From the NCBI GenBank assembly GCA_019309605.1, contig JAFDFW010000018.1:1-18292 (forward strand): DNA of 18,292 nt. Reading direction: 5' to 3'. How positions within the stretch are numbered: the first letter of the stretch is position 1; every line of letters starts with the position of its first letter. Positions 1-8,313 of this stretch are shown here, in pieces. A program made the position numbers and the translations under genes. Origin of the DNA: Deltaproteobacteria bacterium. GTDB lineage: Bacteria > Myxococcota_A > Polyangia > Polyangiales > Houyiibacteriaceae. The notes below the pieces were generated by a model, which was not told the origin of the DNA, made no database searches, and was given only the letters and a program-made list of their open reading frames with translations.

Positions 1-316
1 TAGGCGTGAGCGCGAATCGAATCCGAGCGAAGACCTCGGTGCGAAGCCTCCCCAAAGGCGGCTTCTTGAACACTTCGAGCTCAGGCGGGCGAAACGTGAG
101 GATCCGTGTGCTGACCTCGATGGCGAAGAACCACAGAATGACCCGGTCGATTCGCTGAAGAATCTGGTCGCCTCGGGAGCCGTCGGGGAAGAGCGGCTCG
201 ATAATCAGCAGCGCGATCGAGGCAATGATCAGCGTCCAGACGGCTGATTCGACCGCCCGGTATGCTTGGGTGCGCGGGTCGTGAAACGCAGCATGCAAAA
301 AGTCGCGCGCGGACAT
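1..316 (-). CDS. Ion transporter / voltage-gated channel-like protein (N-terminal part, cut by window edge)
   Basis: This reading frame starts at ATG 316 and stays open through the left edge, giving about 105 residues. An in-frame TGA lies a few codons upstream, so the start is close to correct, although I see no Shine-Dalgarno. The visible part reads as a short cytosolic N-terminus, a hydrophobic helix (about residues 22-42), a charged loop, and a second helix (about 58-73) carrying an acidic then a basic residue (IEVSTR), followed by a basic stretch. This is the usual look of S1-S2 of the Ion_trans (voltage-gated K+/cation channel) family. The voltage-sensing S4 and the pore would lie outside the window, so ion selectivity cannot be judged. 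It lies 69 bp downstream of the Fe-S oxidoreductase on the same strand and may share its transcript. Family assignment is moderately sure; function beyond 'ion transporter' is inference. Confidence 0.7.
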   Translation of the reverse strand, partial: MSARDFLHAAFHDPRTQAYRAVESAVWTLIIASIALLIIEPLFPDGSRGDQILQRIDRVILWFFAIEVSTRILTFRPPELEVFKKPPLGRLRTEVFARIRFALTP

Positions 317-385
317 GCGCGGCGAGCATCAATGGAGGACGTCCCGGTGTCAACCGCCTCGCACGGAGCCTGCCATCCCGGGAGC

Positions 386-1660
386 TTACTGAGCCGCGAC
401 TGGCGTCGCTTCGACCTCGTCGAGTTCGATCGCGTCGGCGAGGATCTCAGCGATGTCACGCTGGGCGATCGTCTCCTCTTTTTCCTCGTCCTTGAGACCG
501 TCGGTCAACATGGTCATGCAGAAGGGACAGGCGCTCGCGATGGTCGTCGCGCCCGTGTCGATGAGCTGCAGCGTTCGCTTGTTGTTGACCCGCTCTGCGC
601 CCTGCTCTTCCATGAACATCTGAGCACCGCCCGCTCCGCAGCAAAGGCCCTTGTTGCGGTTCCAGTAGGGGACTTCGGTCAGCTCGAGCCCCTCGATCGC
701 CTCGAGGATCTGACGCGGGGAATCGTACACCTGATTATAGCGTCCGAGGTAGCAGCTATCGTGATAGACGACCTTGTCCTTCACGGGCTTCGACGGGATG
801 AGCTTGCCCGCAACGAGCAAGCCATTGAGGAAGTCGCTGTGATGCACGACGTCGTATGTGCCGCCGAAATCCGGGTACTCGTTACCGAGGATGTTGAAGC
901 AGTGCGGGCACGCGGTGATGATCGTCTTCTTGGCGGCTTCGTAGCCGTTGAGCGTTTCGATGTTCTGCTCGGCGAGCATCTGGAAGAGGTACTCATTGCC
1001 GGCGCGGCGCGCGGGGTCGCCTGTACATGTCTCTTCGGTTCCGAGGATCGCGAAGTCGACCCGCGCCTTCTTCAAGAGCTTGGAGACTGCGCGAGCAACC
1101 TTCTTGGCCCGATCATCGTAGCTGGCTGCGCAGCCGACCCAGTACAGGACCTCTGCATCGGGCTTGTCGCTCAGCAACGGGATGTCGAGGCCGTCGGCCC
1201 AGTCGCCACGATCCATCGCGGAGATGTTCCACGGGTTGCCGTTGGTCTCGATGCCATTGAACGCGCCCTGGAGCTCCCCAGGAAACTCGTTCTTCATCAT
1301 GACTTCCTCGCGGCGCATGCCGACGATCTTGTCGACGTAGGAAATCATGACGGGACACTGCTCCTCGCACGCGCGGCACGAGGTGCACCCCCAAATCACG
1401 TCGGGGTGAAGGATGTGCGGGACCAGGTCGACGACAGTCTCCCCCACGAAGTAGCCGCCGTCGGGCGCGGCCGGGAACGTGTGGATGGGCTCTTCGCCGT
1501 CGCTTGGTTTGGGAGGCGCTGCGGGTGCATCGCTCGGTTCCGCTACCAACGCATCCTTGCCGAACATGGCGTTCTCGGTGGCGTACAGGTGATCTCGGAT
1601 CGCCAGCGTCAGGTGCTTGGGAGAAAGCTTCTTACCGGTGATGTAGTGCAGCGCCCACAC
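386..1660 (-). pseudogene. Fe-S oxidoreductase (CCG-domain), C-terminal fragment of a frameshifted gene
   Basis: This is the soluble half of a membrane-anchored Fe-S oxidoreductase related to HdrD/GlpC and to ETF:menaquinone oxidoreductases (DUF224/EMO type), which pass electrons from electron-transfer flavoprotein to the quinone pool. Numbered from the GTG at 1660, a complete 4Fe-4S motif lies at residues 92-102 (CTSCRACEEQC followed by Pro). Two CCG-type cysteine domains follow: Cys177, Cys212 and CPHC 251-254; then Cys303, CCGAGG 340-345 and CPFC 378-381. The GTG has no ribosome-binding site and the N-terminus begins inside a domain, so I do not regard it as a true start. The residues YITGKKLSPKHL directly continue the broken ferredoxin motif at the end of the upstream frame (2592-1609), which overlaps this one by 52 nt. 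The two frames are one gene split by a small deletion or by an assembly error. Downstream on the same strand is the ion channel gene. Confidence 0.8.
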
Positions 1661-2592
1661 TCCGTGCAGGTGTACAGGTCCATGATGTGCTTGTACGTGA
1701 GGTCGCCGAGCTGATTGATCCCGAGAGACTCTTCACGCTCCACCTTGCCTTCGAGGTCGTCGACCTTCGGAAGCGCGTTCGGCCTACGCTCGTAGGCGAA
1801 GACGTTTGGCATGACGGTGAGCACGTGGAAGTGCTTCGAGTACGGAAGAATGTTCAGGAAAATCAGCACGAATGCCGAGTGCCACCAGAAGCCCGTGTGC
1901 TGAGCCGCGGTGACTAGCCGGGTGCTGTCCACGTTGGAGAGCAGCTGTGCGAGGATGCCGCCAAACGGCTCCCACCAGCCGGCGTGAATGGGCTCCCCGT
2001 AAGCGCGCGAATCGAGCACGAGGGACGAGCCGACATAGAGGAAATCGGCGGCCATCATCGTAATGATGATGAAGAGGATCAGAATGGGCTCAGTGAAGAT
2101 ATAGCGGTTGGCGTGGTGGCCGAGCGTCATCCGAGGCTTGTCCTTGACGGCCTTCGGGTCACCGCTGTCCTCGCCACGCTTCACCCAGCGCAGGTAGAGG
2201 AACACGATCGAGCCCACGATCGCGGCAAACGCGGCGAGCTCTTTGACGAAGGAGTACAGCTTGCCGAGTAGGTGATCGGTGCTCAGCAAGCCCCAGAAAT
2301 CGAAGCTGGGGTCGAACCCGCGTCCCCAGAGCATGAGGCTGTTGAAAAGTAGCACCATGAAGGCAACGAAGATGCCCATGTGCGCGAACCCAGCCAAAGT
2401 GTAGTTGGGCATTTTTTTCTGCCCAAAGGCGTAAACCAAGAGCGTCTTCGTCCGGTCTGCGATCTGCTCACCGGTCCAGGCAAAGCGCGGGTCGGGCACG
2501 CCAACCTTAACCTGCCTCAACCGCCGAAATGCGGACCACGAGAAAAATCCGAGCGTGCTCGCCAACAGCAACGTCATCCAAATCGGACCCAT
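1609..2592 (-). pseudogene. Fe-S oxidoreductase, membrane (nitrate-reductase-gamma-like) N-terminal fragment
   Basis: ATG 2592 is preceded by a good Shine-Dalgarno (AGGGAG about 8 nt upstream). The 327-residue product has five or six hydrophobic helices (near residues 5-20, 65-90, 110-135, 165-195 and 240-262), with several histidines of the kind that bind heme b in NarI-like quinone-reacting domains. After a charged linker it enters a ferredoxin motif: Cys309, Cys312 and Cys315 (CTECGRC). It then leaves the expected sequence and stops after 12 unrelated residues (TTSPVRSFLPST). In this family the motif continues with three residues, then Cys-Pro, then a TGK-like stretch. That TGK stretch is present in the -1660..386 frame, but the Cys-Pro is missing from every frame. 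The intact protein would be about 740 residues. It would sit in the inner membrane and deliver electrons to menaquinone. As the sequence stands, the fourth ligand of the first cluster is lost. Confidence 0.8.
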
Positions 2593-2722
2593 CGTCTTCT
2601 CCCTGACTTCAAGCGCGGAATCAGTGCAAACGCAGGCTCGCGCTGCGCGAAGGTGTAGAGGTGCAGCGCGGCGAAGTCAACCGCCGTGCCGCATCGACCG
2701 GGCCTCCAGGGGCCGCTTCCAG

Positions 2723-2728
2723 TATCAT
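2723..2728 (+). promoter_or_regulatory. Possible -10 element for a leaderless TPR lipoprotein mRNA
   Basis: TATCAT matches the -10 consensus in five of six positions and is separated by exactly 6 nt from GTG 2735, so transcription would begin at the start codon. I see no convincing -35 at the usual spacing. The call rests on the hexamer, its spacing and the absence of a ribosome-binding site. Confidence 0.35.
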
Positions 2729-2734
2729 TCTCGG

Positions 2735-4282
2735 GTGGGCCGCTTGGGGCTGATATTTCTGCTGGGGGTTGCTGCATGCGCGTCACCAACGCTGCGCAGC
2801 GTGCCTCGTGTCGTCGACGGGCAGGTCGAGCACGGCCCGTTCGTGTCTCCGTATGCGTACGAGTGGTTCATCGAAGGCGAGGTTGCCGCGGCCAAAGGCC
2901 AACACGACGAAGCGGCGATGGCGTTCGAGGCTGCGACCGCTGCGCCTGCCGACGACGTCGTGCTCCTGACCCGGCTGGCCGAAGAGTACGAGCTCAGTGG
3001 GGCCTCCCGTCGCGCGGACCGAATCCTCGCGGTAGCGCGACGTTTCTATCCAGAGTCAGCGAGGGTCGTGCTCGCAGAGGGGCGAATCCAAAGGTATCGA
3101 GGCACGGATGGCAAAGCGCTTTCGTCGTTCGCACGCGCCAACGAGTTGGCGCCGGCATGGGATGCCCCGGTCATTGCCATCGCCGAGACGCTCGTCGCGG
3201 CCGGACATACGCAAAGGGCCAAGGCGATCCTCCTCGAATACGTCGAGACCTCGCTTGGAGCCCGGTCCGAGCACGCTCGACGTGTTTTGATCGACCTGGC
3301 ACGCCGAATGGGGGACGCGGGAACCCTGGAGCGTGCCCTGTCACTCGATCCGGCCTCGACGGAGGCGGAGCGCGCCCGGGCTGCCGGAGAACTGGCGCTC
3401 GAGGCAGCGCAACCGGCGCTGGCAGCGCGGATACTCGCGGAAGCGTTGGACACGCCCGAGAACGTCGCTCTGTGGTTGCGGGCGCTAGTCCGGAGCGGTG
3501 CCCGGCAAGAGGCAGCGGTGTTCTTGGCAACCGCAAATAGCGAGCGGCTGGGAGGAGTGGTCGAGCATGTCGACCTACTGCTGGAGATCGGCGAGGTCGA
3601 CGTAGCCCTGCGCTTGTTAGCCGCAACCGATACGTCTCCGCGAGTCGAGTACTCGAAGGGACGCGCCCTGCTCGCCCGCGGCGACTACATCGAGGCGGCA
3701 GCGGTGCTAGCGGATGTCCCACTCGGCAGTGCGAGCTTCGAAGCATCGCGTATGGCGCTCGCCGAATGCTCGGTGTCGCAGAATCGACAGGGCGTGGCAG
3801 CGGAGACGTTGAGCCAGGCGCCACACGAATCACTGGCCGTCCGAAAGGTGCTTGCGGAGATCTATCTCGAAGCAGGCGACCTGCGCGCGGGTCTCAAGCT
3901 GTTTGACCCGAAGCGTCCCGAGGAGCGCGCGGTACTCGCCGCGCTCTTCGAGCAAGCCGGTAGGTTTGAAGAGGCAGCCGCGTACTACGCCAATATCAAG
4001 ACTGTTTCTGCGGACGAGCCGCAACTACGCGCACGTGCTTCGGCGGAGCAACTCGCCTCACACGGACATCATCGGGGCGCCATCGCTGTTCTCGAGCGGT
4101 GGACCGCGCTCGCGCCGGACGACCTCTATGCGCGAGTTCGCCTGGTCGAGCTACTTCAAGCAGGCGATCGAGCCGAGGCCGCTCAAAAACGGGGGCGCCG
4201 TGCGCTCGAAGTCATCGACGACCCGCTGCTTCTCGCACATCTGATCGAGGTGCTCGAGTCACCGGCCGCTGCCGCGCCGTGA
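2735..4282 (+). CDS. TPR-like repeat lipoprotein
   Basis: I place the start at GTG 2735, because it gives a short basic N-terminus, a hydrophobic stretch and a lipobox (VAAC, lipidated Cys15). Longer frames upstream add an unlikely N-terminus. The mature protein, about 500 residues, is a run of amphipathic alpha-helical pairs rich in Ala, Leu, Glu and Arg. Blocks such as EGEVAAAKGQHDEAAMAFEA, LLTRLAEEYELSGASRRADR and YARVRLVELLQAGDRAEAAQ have the spacing of tetratricopeptide repeats across most of the length. It is probably anchored to the periplasmic side of a membrane and acts as a protein-protein scaffold; no enzyme motif is visible. No Shine-Dalgarno precedes the GTG, but TATCAT ends 6 nt before it, which suggests a leaderless transcript. 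It diverges from the Fe-S oxidoreductase, and its stop lies 7 bp from the convergent response-regulator gene. The partner is unknown. Confidence 0.75.
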   Translation: MGRLGLIFLLGVAACASPTLRSVPRVVDGQVEHGPFVSPYAYEWFIEGEVAAAKGQHDEAAMAFEAATAAPADDVVLLTRLAEEYELSGASRRADRILAVARRFYPESARVVLAEGRIQRYRGTDGKALSSFARANELAPAWDAPVIAIAETLVAAGHTQRAKAILLEYVETSLGARSEHARRVLIDLARRMGDAGTLERALSLDPASTEAERARAAGELALEAAQPALAARILAEALDTPENVALWLRALVRSGARQEAAVFLATANSERLGGVVEHVDLLLEIGEVDVALRLLAATDTSPRVEYSKGRALLARGDYIEAAAVLADVPLGSASFEASRMALAECSVSQNRQGVAAETLSQAPHESLAVRKVLAEIYLEAGDLRAGLKLFDPKRPEERAVLAALFEQAGRFEEAAAYYANIKTVSADEPQLRARASAEQLASHGHHRGAIAVLERWTALAPDDLYARVRLVELLQAGDRAEAAQKRGRRALEVIDDPLLLAHLIEVLESPAAAAP

Positions 4283-4289
4283 GCGAGGC

Positions 4290-4898
4290 TCAGTATTCGC
4301 CGAACAGATCTTGAATCCGCACGTCGAGCGCGGTGGCGACCTTGTAGAGCGAGCTAATCGACGCACTCGACTCTGCTCGCTCGATCTGCGACAGCAGCGA
4401 AACGCTAAGCCCAGTGCGGCGAGCCATTTGCTTCAGCGTCAGGCCGCGATCCTTGCGGAGCCCGCGAATCGTTTCGCCGATGACTCGGTGAAGATTCTCT
4501 TCCGGAGTGCGAAGGAGCCCCTTCTTACGCATCACCCGATCCAGCACCTCGCGGAACTCATCGGGGTTGAAGGGCTTCTTGAGGTAGTCGACGGCGTCGA
4601 GCTTCATCGACTGAACGGCAGTGTCGAGCGATGGGTAACCAGTGAAGATCACGACAGCGACGTCGCTATCGACCCGGCGAATCTGCTCGAGAACTTCGAC
4701 CCCACCTAGGCCGGGCATCATCAGGTCGAGCACGACGAGATGATAACCACCGTCTTTGACTTCTTCGGGCGCGTTCTTCGCATCGGCAAGGGTCGTGACC
4801 TCGAAGCCGTCCTTGGTGAGGAACGTGTCCATGAACTCCAAGATCGCTTGGTCATCATCGACAACGAGAACTCTTACCGGTGGTAACGCCTTTGCCAT
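4290..4898 (-). CDS. Response regulator with receiver and XRE-type HTH domains
   Basis: The start is ATG 4898, preceded by a strong Shine-Dalgarno (CGGAGG, 5 nt upstream). The same frame is open further upstream, but that extension runs into the tRNA-Pro gene and is not real. The 202-residue protein has a complete receiver domain at residues 8-125: acidic pocket Asp14-Asp16, phospho-acceptor Asp58 in VVLDLMMP, Thr86, and Lys108 in KKPF. A short linker leads to a Cro/CI (XRE) helix-turn-helix at about 137-199 (LTLKQMARRTGLSVSLLSQIERAE). It should be a phosphorylation-controlled DNA-binding regulator. XRE is an uncommon output domain for response regulators; OmpR, NarL and Fis types are usual. 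No cognate kinase is adjacent; the nearest histidine kinases are about 8 kb away. It follows rsmB and tRNA-Pro on the same strand and may be read with them. Its target is unknown. Confidence 0.92.
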   Translation of the reverse strand: MAKALPPVRVLVVDDDQAILEFMDTFLTKDGFEVTTLADAKNAPEEVKDGGYHLVVLDLMMPGLGGVEVLEQIRRVDSDVAVVIFTGYPSLDTAVQSMKLDAVDYLKKPFNPDEFREVLDRVMRKKGLLRTPEENLHRVIGETIRGLRKDRGLTLKQMARRTGLSVSLLSQIERAESSASISSLYKVATALDVRIQDLFGEY

Positions 4899-4908
4899 CT
4901 TTCCTCCG

Positions 4909-4926
4909 CTGCAATTGTGCTTGCAG
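4909..4926 (-). other. Small hairpin between tRNA-Pro and the response-regulator RBS
   Basis: CTGCAA and TTGCAG form a perfect 6-bp inverted repeat with a 6-nt loop. It lies 13 nt after the tRNA 3' end and just before the CGGAGG ribosome-binding site. It has no U-tract, so it is not an obvious terminator. It could be a processing or leader structure, or chance. Confidence 0.35.
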
Positions 4927-4937
4927 TGTTCAATTCT

Positions 4938-5003
<66 letters not shown>

Positions 5004-5013
<10 letters not shown>

Positions 5014-6353
5014 TATTTCAAGCTCGGCGGAATCACATTCACCCACATATATACTTGGTAGGCATCTGCCCAGGGGCCGGCACCCGGCACCCACGGACCC
5101 ACATCCAAACCACCACCGGATCCAAAGTACAATGATTTCAAGTGGGAAGCGCGCCCAACTTGAAGATCAAATCCGGAAAGATCTGCGTCGTTGACGACTC
5201 CCGAACCCTCGACCTCGAGGGGCGAGCAGACCGCATAGAGGAGGGTTCCGCCGTGGCGGACCATCGAAGCGGCGTTCTCGAGGATGCGCCTCTGATTCTC
5301 ACCCATGCGGGCCGCCTCGTCGTGCCCGGCACGTAGTAAAATTTCAGGCCTACGGCGCAAGGTGCCGACTCCGGTACAGGGAGCGTCGACGAGCACGCGA
5401 TCGAACTCACCGTGCACTGTGCCTTTGCCAACCGTCCAATCCACGCAGGCAGTTTCGAGTCGAGCAGGATCCAGCCGAAGCCGCGCGAGCTCGGCATCGA
5501 TCTGTTCGAGACGATGCTCATGGAGATCGGTCGCAACGACCTTGCCTGACTCGCCAACCGCTTCGATCAACTGCGCGGTCTTTCCTCCGCGCCCCGCACA
5601 CGCATCCAACACACGTTCCCCGGGCTGCGCCTGCAGCAACAACCCGATCAACTGCGCGCCTTCCTCTTGGACCGCGAATGAGCCTTCTGCGTACCCGGGC
5701 AAGCTGCGCGGGTCGCCAGCACCACTGATGCGCAAGCCATGAGGCGAAAGCACCGTAGGCGAAACCGAAGCGTCGGGGTGCGCCGCTCCAATTGATTCGG
5801 CGATCGCGTCGCGCTCGATATCCGAGCGAACGCGCAGATCAATCGACGGGGGCTCCCGCCCCACGCGGAGAAGAGCCTCGGTGTGCTCGGCCCCGATTGA
5901 AGAGCCCAGCACATCGCGCAACCAAGACGGAACCGAGACGGACGATGGCAGCTGCGGAACGTCCGGTCGCTCGGCTGCAACCTTCCGAAGAATCGCATTG
6001 GCGAAGCCGGCTACCTTCTTGCCGCGCTTCATGCGCACGAGCTCGACGGTGTCGTTGACGACGGCGTGGGATGGAACGCGTTCGAGGTGGAGCAGCTGAT
6101 AGGCCGCCCCTATCAGCGCGGCATGTGTCCAGTCGTCGACTTTGACCGGGCGCCGGGCGTGCCGCGCGAGTGAGGCTTCGAGGTCGGGCGCGCTCCGGAG
6201 CGCGCCGTAGACGATTTGGGTGGCGAGGGCTGCATCGACCCGGCTGACCGCGCCGCGCCGGAGCTCGGCATCGAGGGTCGGCGTTGCCCAAGCATCATCG
6301 CGCGCAACCCTAAGAAGCACACGGGTCGCAATGTATCTGGCCGGGGCTACCAC
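5004..6353 (-). CDS. rsmB: 16S rRNA (cytosine(967)-C(5))-methyltransferase RsmB
   Basis: The likely start is GTG 6353 (MAPARYIATRVLL after the initiator region), giving 449 residues, normal for RsmB. The frame is open further upstream, but that would run into the divergent gene at 6475. An N-terminal NusB-like helical domain (about residues 5-140) precedes the SAM-dependent methyltransferase domain. Motif I is DACAGRGGKT (about 250-259). Motif IV is DAPCTGVGTLRRRPE with Cys326. The catalytic cysteine is Cys376 in YAVCSPLEVEGS. The enzyme methylates C967 of 16S rRNA. The C-terminus is slightly odd: the last residues (SLKYGA) are encoded by the approach to, and first ten bases of, tRNA-Pro. No Shine-Dalgarno is seen; TAAGCT lies 7 nt before the GTG, which may mark a leaderless start. 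tRNA-Pro and the receiver-XRE gene follow on the same strand. Confidence 0.93.
5047..5053 (-). promoter_or_regulatory. Possible -10 element for tRNA-Pro inside the rsmB 3' end
   Basis: TATATAT is an isolated AT-rich patch in GC-rich coding sequence, about 33 bases upstream of the mature tRNA 5' end. That is a plausible distance for an independent tRNA promoter with a short leader removed by RNase P. No good -35 is visible, and it also encodes ordinary rsmB codons (Val-Tyr-Met). Confidence 0.25.
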
Positions 6354-6474
6354 GTGGCCAAGCTTACTCGTGTCGCAGGCACAGGCACGGAGATTGGAGG
6401 CCTCACGGACTGCGTGATACCGTAACGGCCGTGGGGGACGGCAACAATCGGGAAAGGCCGGGGGGAGCAACTTC

Positions 6475-7347
6475 ATGAGCGCTTTGGTTCTCGTGGCAGA
6501 TCCGGATCCCTTCAACCTTCGCTTGCTTCACGAAGCATGTGAGGCTGCGGGGTACGACGTCGTGACCGCCGCTGACGGACCCGAGGTGCTCGCAATGGTG
6601 GCTCGACGGCCACCGGATCTGCTCCTGCTCGACGCCAAGATGTCGGAGATCGATGCGTTCGAGATCCTACACATCCTCAAAGCGGACACGAGTCTCGTCA
6701 ACATCCCGGTCCTGCTCGTAACGGACGAAGGCGACCTCGAAGCAAGGCGCCGTGGGATCGAGCTCGGGGCGGAAGACTACCTGACACGCCCCTACCGGGT
6801 GTTCGAGATTCAGCAGCGCGTGCGCAACGTCTTGCGTGCAACACGGCGCGACCGCCTCGGCATTCCGGAGAGCACACCGCCCGCCGATCAGCGCGACCCG
6901 GTCACCGGCGCGGGCACCCCCTCACAACTTCTGATCAGCTTGGACTACGAGCACACGCGCGCCGAGCGGTATGGGCACCCACTGAGCTGCATCGTCGCGA
7001 GGCTCGGGAACTCGGCCGATATCGCGGCAGCAAGCGAGGACGGCACTGCGGATCGTGCCATGGCCTTGATCGGCAGCGGGCTCAAGAGGTGCATCCGTGC
7101 CGTCGACCATCTCTTTCGCCTACGGCGAGACGAGTTCTGCATCCTATTGCCCGAGACCGACGGCCAGGGAGCTGCTTACGTGCTCAGACGCTTGGACGGC
7201 CAGATCGAGAGTGGGGAGCTCTGGGGCGGAGACGTCACGCCGACGCCGGCAATCCAGATCGCGCTCACGAGCACGCCGGAAGCCAGCGTCAAGAGCGGCG
7301 ACGACCTGTTGAAACAGACGCGCAATTCGCTCACGCGCAAAGATTAG
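6475..7347 (+). CDS. Response regulator with receiver and degenerate GGDEF domain
   Basis: ATG 6475 is preceded by a purine-rich ribosome-binding site (GGGGGGAG, about 7 nt away). The 290-residue protein has a receiver at residues 3-122: Asp9/Asp11, phospho-acceptor Asp53, Thr83, and Arg105 in LTRPY where Lys is usual. A GGDEF-family domain follows (about 140-288): it opens with DPVTGAGTPSQLL and contains RLRRDEF at 215-221. GG is replaced by RR, so diguanylate cyclase activity is unlikely. The inhibitory I-site RxxD (Arg208-Asp211) is intact, exactly five residues before RRDEF. By analogy with degenerate GGDEF proteins such as Caulobacter PopA, it may be a c-di-GMP receptor controlled by phosphorylation; this is inference. 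It diverges from rsmB, and its stop overlaps the convergent DUF2752 stop by 4 nt. The Arg for Lys change may make the receiver phosphorylation-insensitive. Confidence 0.88.
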   Translation: MSALVLVADPDPFNLRLLHEACEAAGYDVVTAADGPEVLAMVARRPPDLLLLDAKMSEIDAFEILHILKADTSLVNIPVLLVTDEGDLEARRRGIELGAEDYLTRPYRVFEIQQRVRNVLRATRRDRLGIPESTPPADQRDPVTGAGTPSQLLISLDYEHTRAERYGHPLSCIVARLGNSADIAAASEDGTADRAMALIGSGLKRCIRAVDHLFRLRRDEFCILLPETDGQGAAYVLRRLDGQIESGELWGGDVTPTPAIQIALTSTPEASVKSGDDLLKQTRNSLTRKD

Positions 7348-7787
7348 AAGGCTGCGGCGAACCGCACGAACCAGACCACGACGGCGCAACCGGCGAGCGC
7401 GAGGCCCCAGCGATTCAACGAGAAGCGTTCAATGGCTGCGTCGAGCGACCAGCCGCGCAACACAGCAGTCATGCCGAGCGGGATGCACGAGCAGACGACG
7501 AAAAACAGCGCGAGCCCGAGCGGGTTTGCGCTGGCCGCGAGCGACCAGTGCCCGCGGATGCCGTGCGCGAAAGCGGTGGTGAGACCGCATCCGGGGCAAG
7601 GGGATCCGGTGAGCAAAAGGAAGCCGCAGGGAGGAAGACCAATCTGCGTGTGCGTGCCGTAGCCGCGGACGTCGGGCTCGATCGCCGCGGCGGCGGCCAA
7701 CACCAACGCGCAGCCCCCGACGATGCCCCACCAAAGCAAGCGCTGCGAAAGCGGAAGGGGCGAGGCGCTATCGAGGGTCGTCGTCAT
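7344..7787 (-). CDS. DUF2752 family membrane protein
   Basis: ATG 7787 gives 147 residues, the usual size for DUF2752. The frame is open further upstream, but the extension would lie within the DUF501 gene and adds no sensible signal. The signature is clear: PPCGFLLLTGSPCPGCGLTTAF at about 52-73, with Cys54 and CPGCG 64-68, followed by a short loop and SANPLGLALFF. Hydrophobic helices lie at about 18-37, 86-108 and 127-146, so it is an inner-membrane protein. The function of DUF2752 is not established; the cysteine pairs suggest metal binding or redox chemistry, which is inference. The start lies 20 nt inside the end of the DUF501 gene, consistent with translational coupling. It is the last gene of the YkgJ-DUF501-DUF2752 operon. 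Its TAA overlaps the TAG of the convergent receiver-GGDEF gene (7344-7347). Confidence 0.88.
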   Translation of the reverse strand: MTTTLDSASPLPLSQRLLWWGIVGGCALVLAAAAAIEPDVRGYGTHTQIGLPPCGFLLLTGSPCPGCGLTTAFAHGIRGHWSLAASANPLGLALFFVVCSCIPLGMTAVLRGWSLDAAIERFSLNRWGLALAGCAVVVWFVRFAAAF

Positions 7788-8313
7788 GGCTTGGCTCTCG
7801 CCAGTCTGGATTACGCTGAAGCCCGCCGTCAACGATTGCCACGCACGGCGCCGGGCAGCGGGGCTCGCCAATCGTGTCGTGCAAATCTCGGCCGATGGGA
7901 TTGTCATTGCCGGCGGCAAAGTCGGCGTAGTGTGCGTGGAGACACTTCACCCCAGCCGATGACCCCCCGACGCCTCCACTCGGACGGTGCTGCGCCCCAG
8001 TGGAAAGCAAGGCGTCGCGCTCACGCGCATAGCGCGCATGCGCGGCCTCGACCGCTGCGCTTAGCTCGGGGTCGGCTGCGATCTTGGCTTGGATGGCGCG
8101 AACTCCGCCCTCCCCCTCGATGCGCGCGATCCGACGATGCGCCAGCGGACAGGTGAGCCAATAGCGCGTGGGGAACGGCTCCCCGGTATCGAGAATTGGC
8201 GGAACCTCGGCGACGATAGGCAAGCCAAGATTACACCTACGGACGACCTTCGACGCCGCACGCAAAGATCGCCCGATCTGGAGGGCAAGCACTTCGCTGT
8301 CGCGTTCGCTCAT
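7768..8313 (-). CDS. DUF501 domain-containing protein
   Basis: ATG 8313 overlaps the TGA of the upstream YkgJ-type gene as ATGA, typical of translational coupling. The 181-residue product carries the DUF501 hallmark: KVVRRCNLGLPIVAEVPP (residues 22-39), then GEPFPTRYWLTCPLAHRRIARIE (44-66) and an EGGV segment. DUF501 proteins were first noted in actinobacteria, often near ppx/gppA; no such neighbour is seen here. The C-terminal third (about 105-181) has Cys, His and Asp residues (KCLHAHYADF, an AGNDNPIGR loop) and is the usual second half of the family. No signal peptide or membrane helix is visible, so it should be cytosolic. The biochemical role is unknown. Downstream, DUF2752 begins within its last 20 nt. 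Confidence 0.87.
   Translation of the reverse strand: MSERDSEVLALQIGRSLRAASKVVRRCNLGLPIVAEVPPILDTGEPFPTRYWLTCPLAHRRIARIEGEGGVRAIQAKIAADPELSAAVEAAHARYARERDALLSTGAQHRPSGGVGGSSAGVKCLHAHYADFAAGNDNPIGRDLHDTIGEPRCPAPCVAIVDGGLQRNPDWREPSHDDDPR

Noticed and set aside
1600..1700. Programmed ribosomal frameshift joining the two Fe-S oxidoreductase frames
   Set aside because: No slippery heptamer was seen, and shifting in either direction cannot restore the missing Cys-Pro of the ferredoxin motif, because those codons are absent from all frames.
266..1714. Long open frame of about 480 codons on the plus strand
   Set aside because: It lies antisense to the Fe-S oxidoreductase, shows no family motifs or ribosome-binding site, and is explained by the GC-rich codon usage of the gene on the other strand.
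7089..8156. Plus-strand open frame of 355 codons across the DUF2752/DUF501 region
   Set aside because: The product is low-complexity Arg/Ala/Gly-rich, starts inside the receiver-GGDEF gene and is antisense to two genes with clear family signatures.
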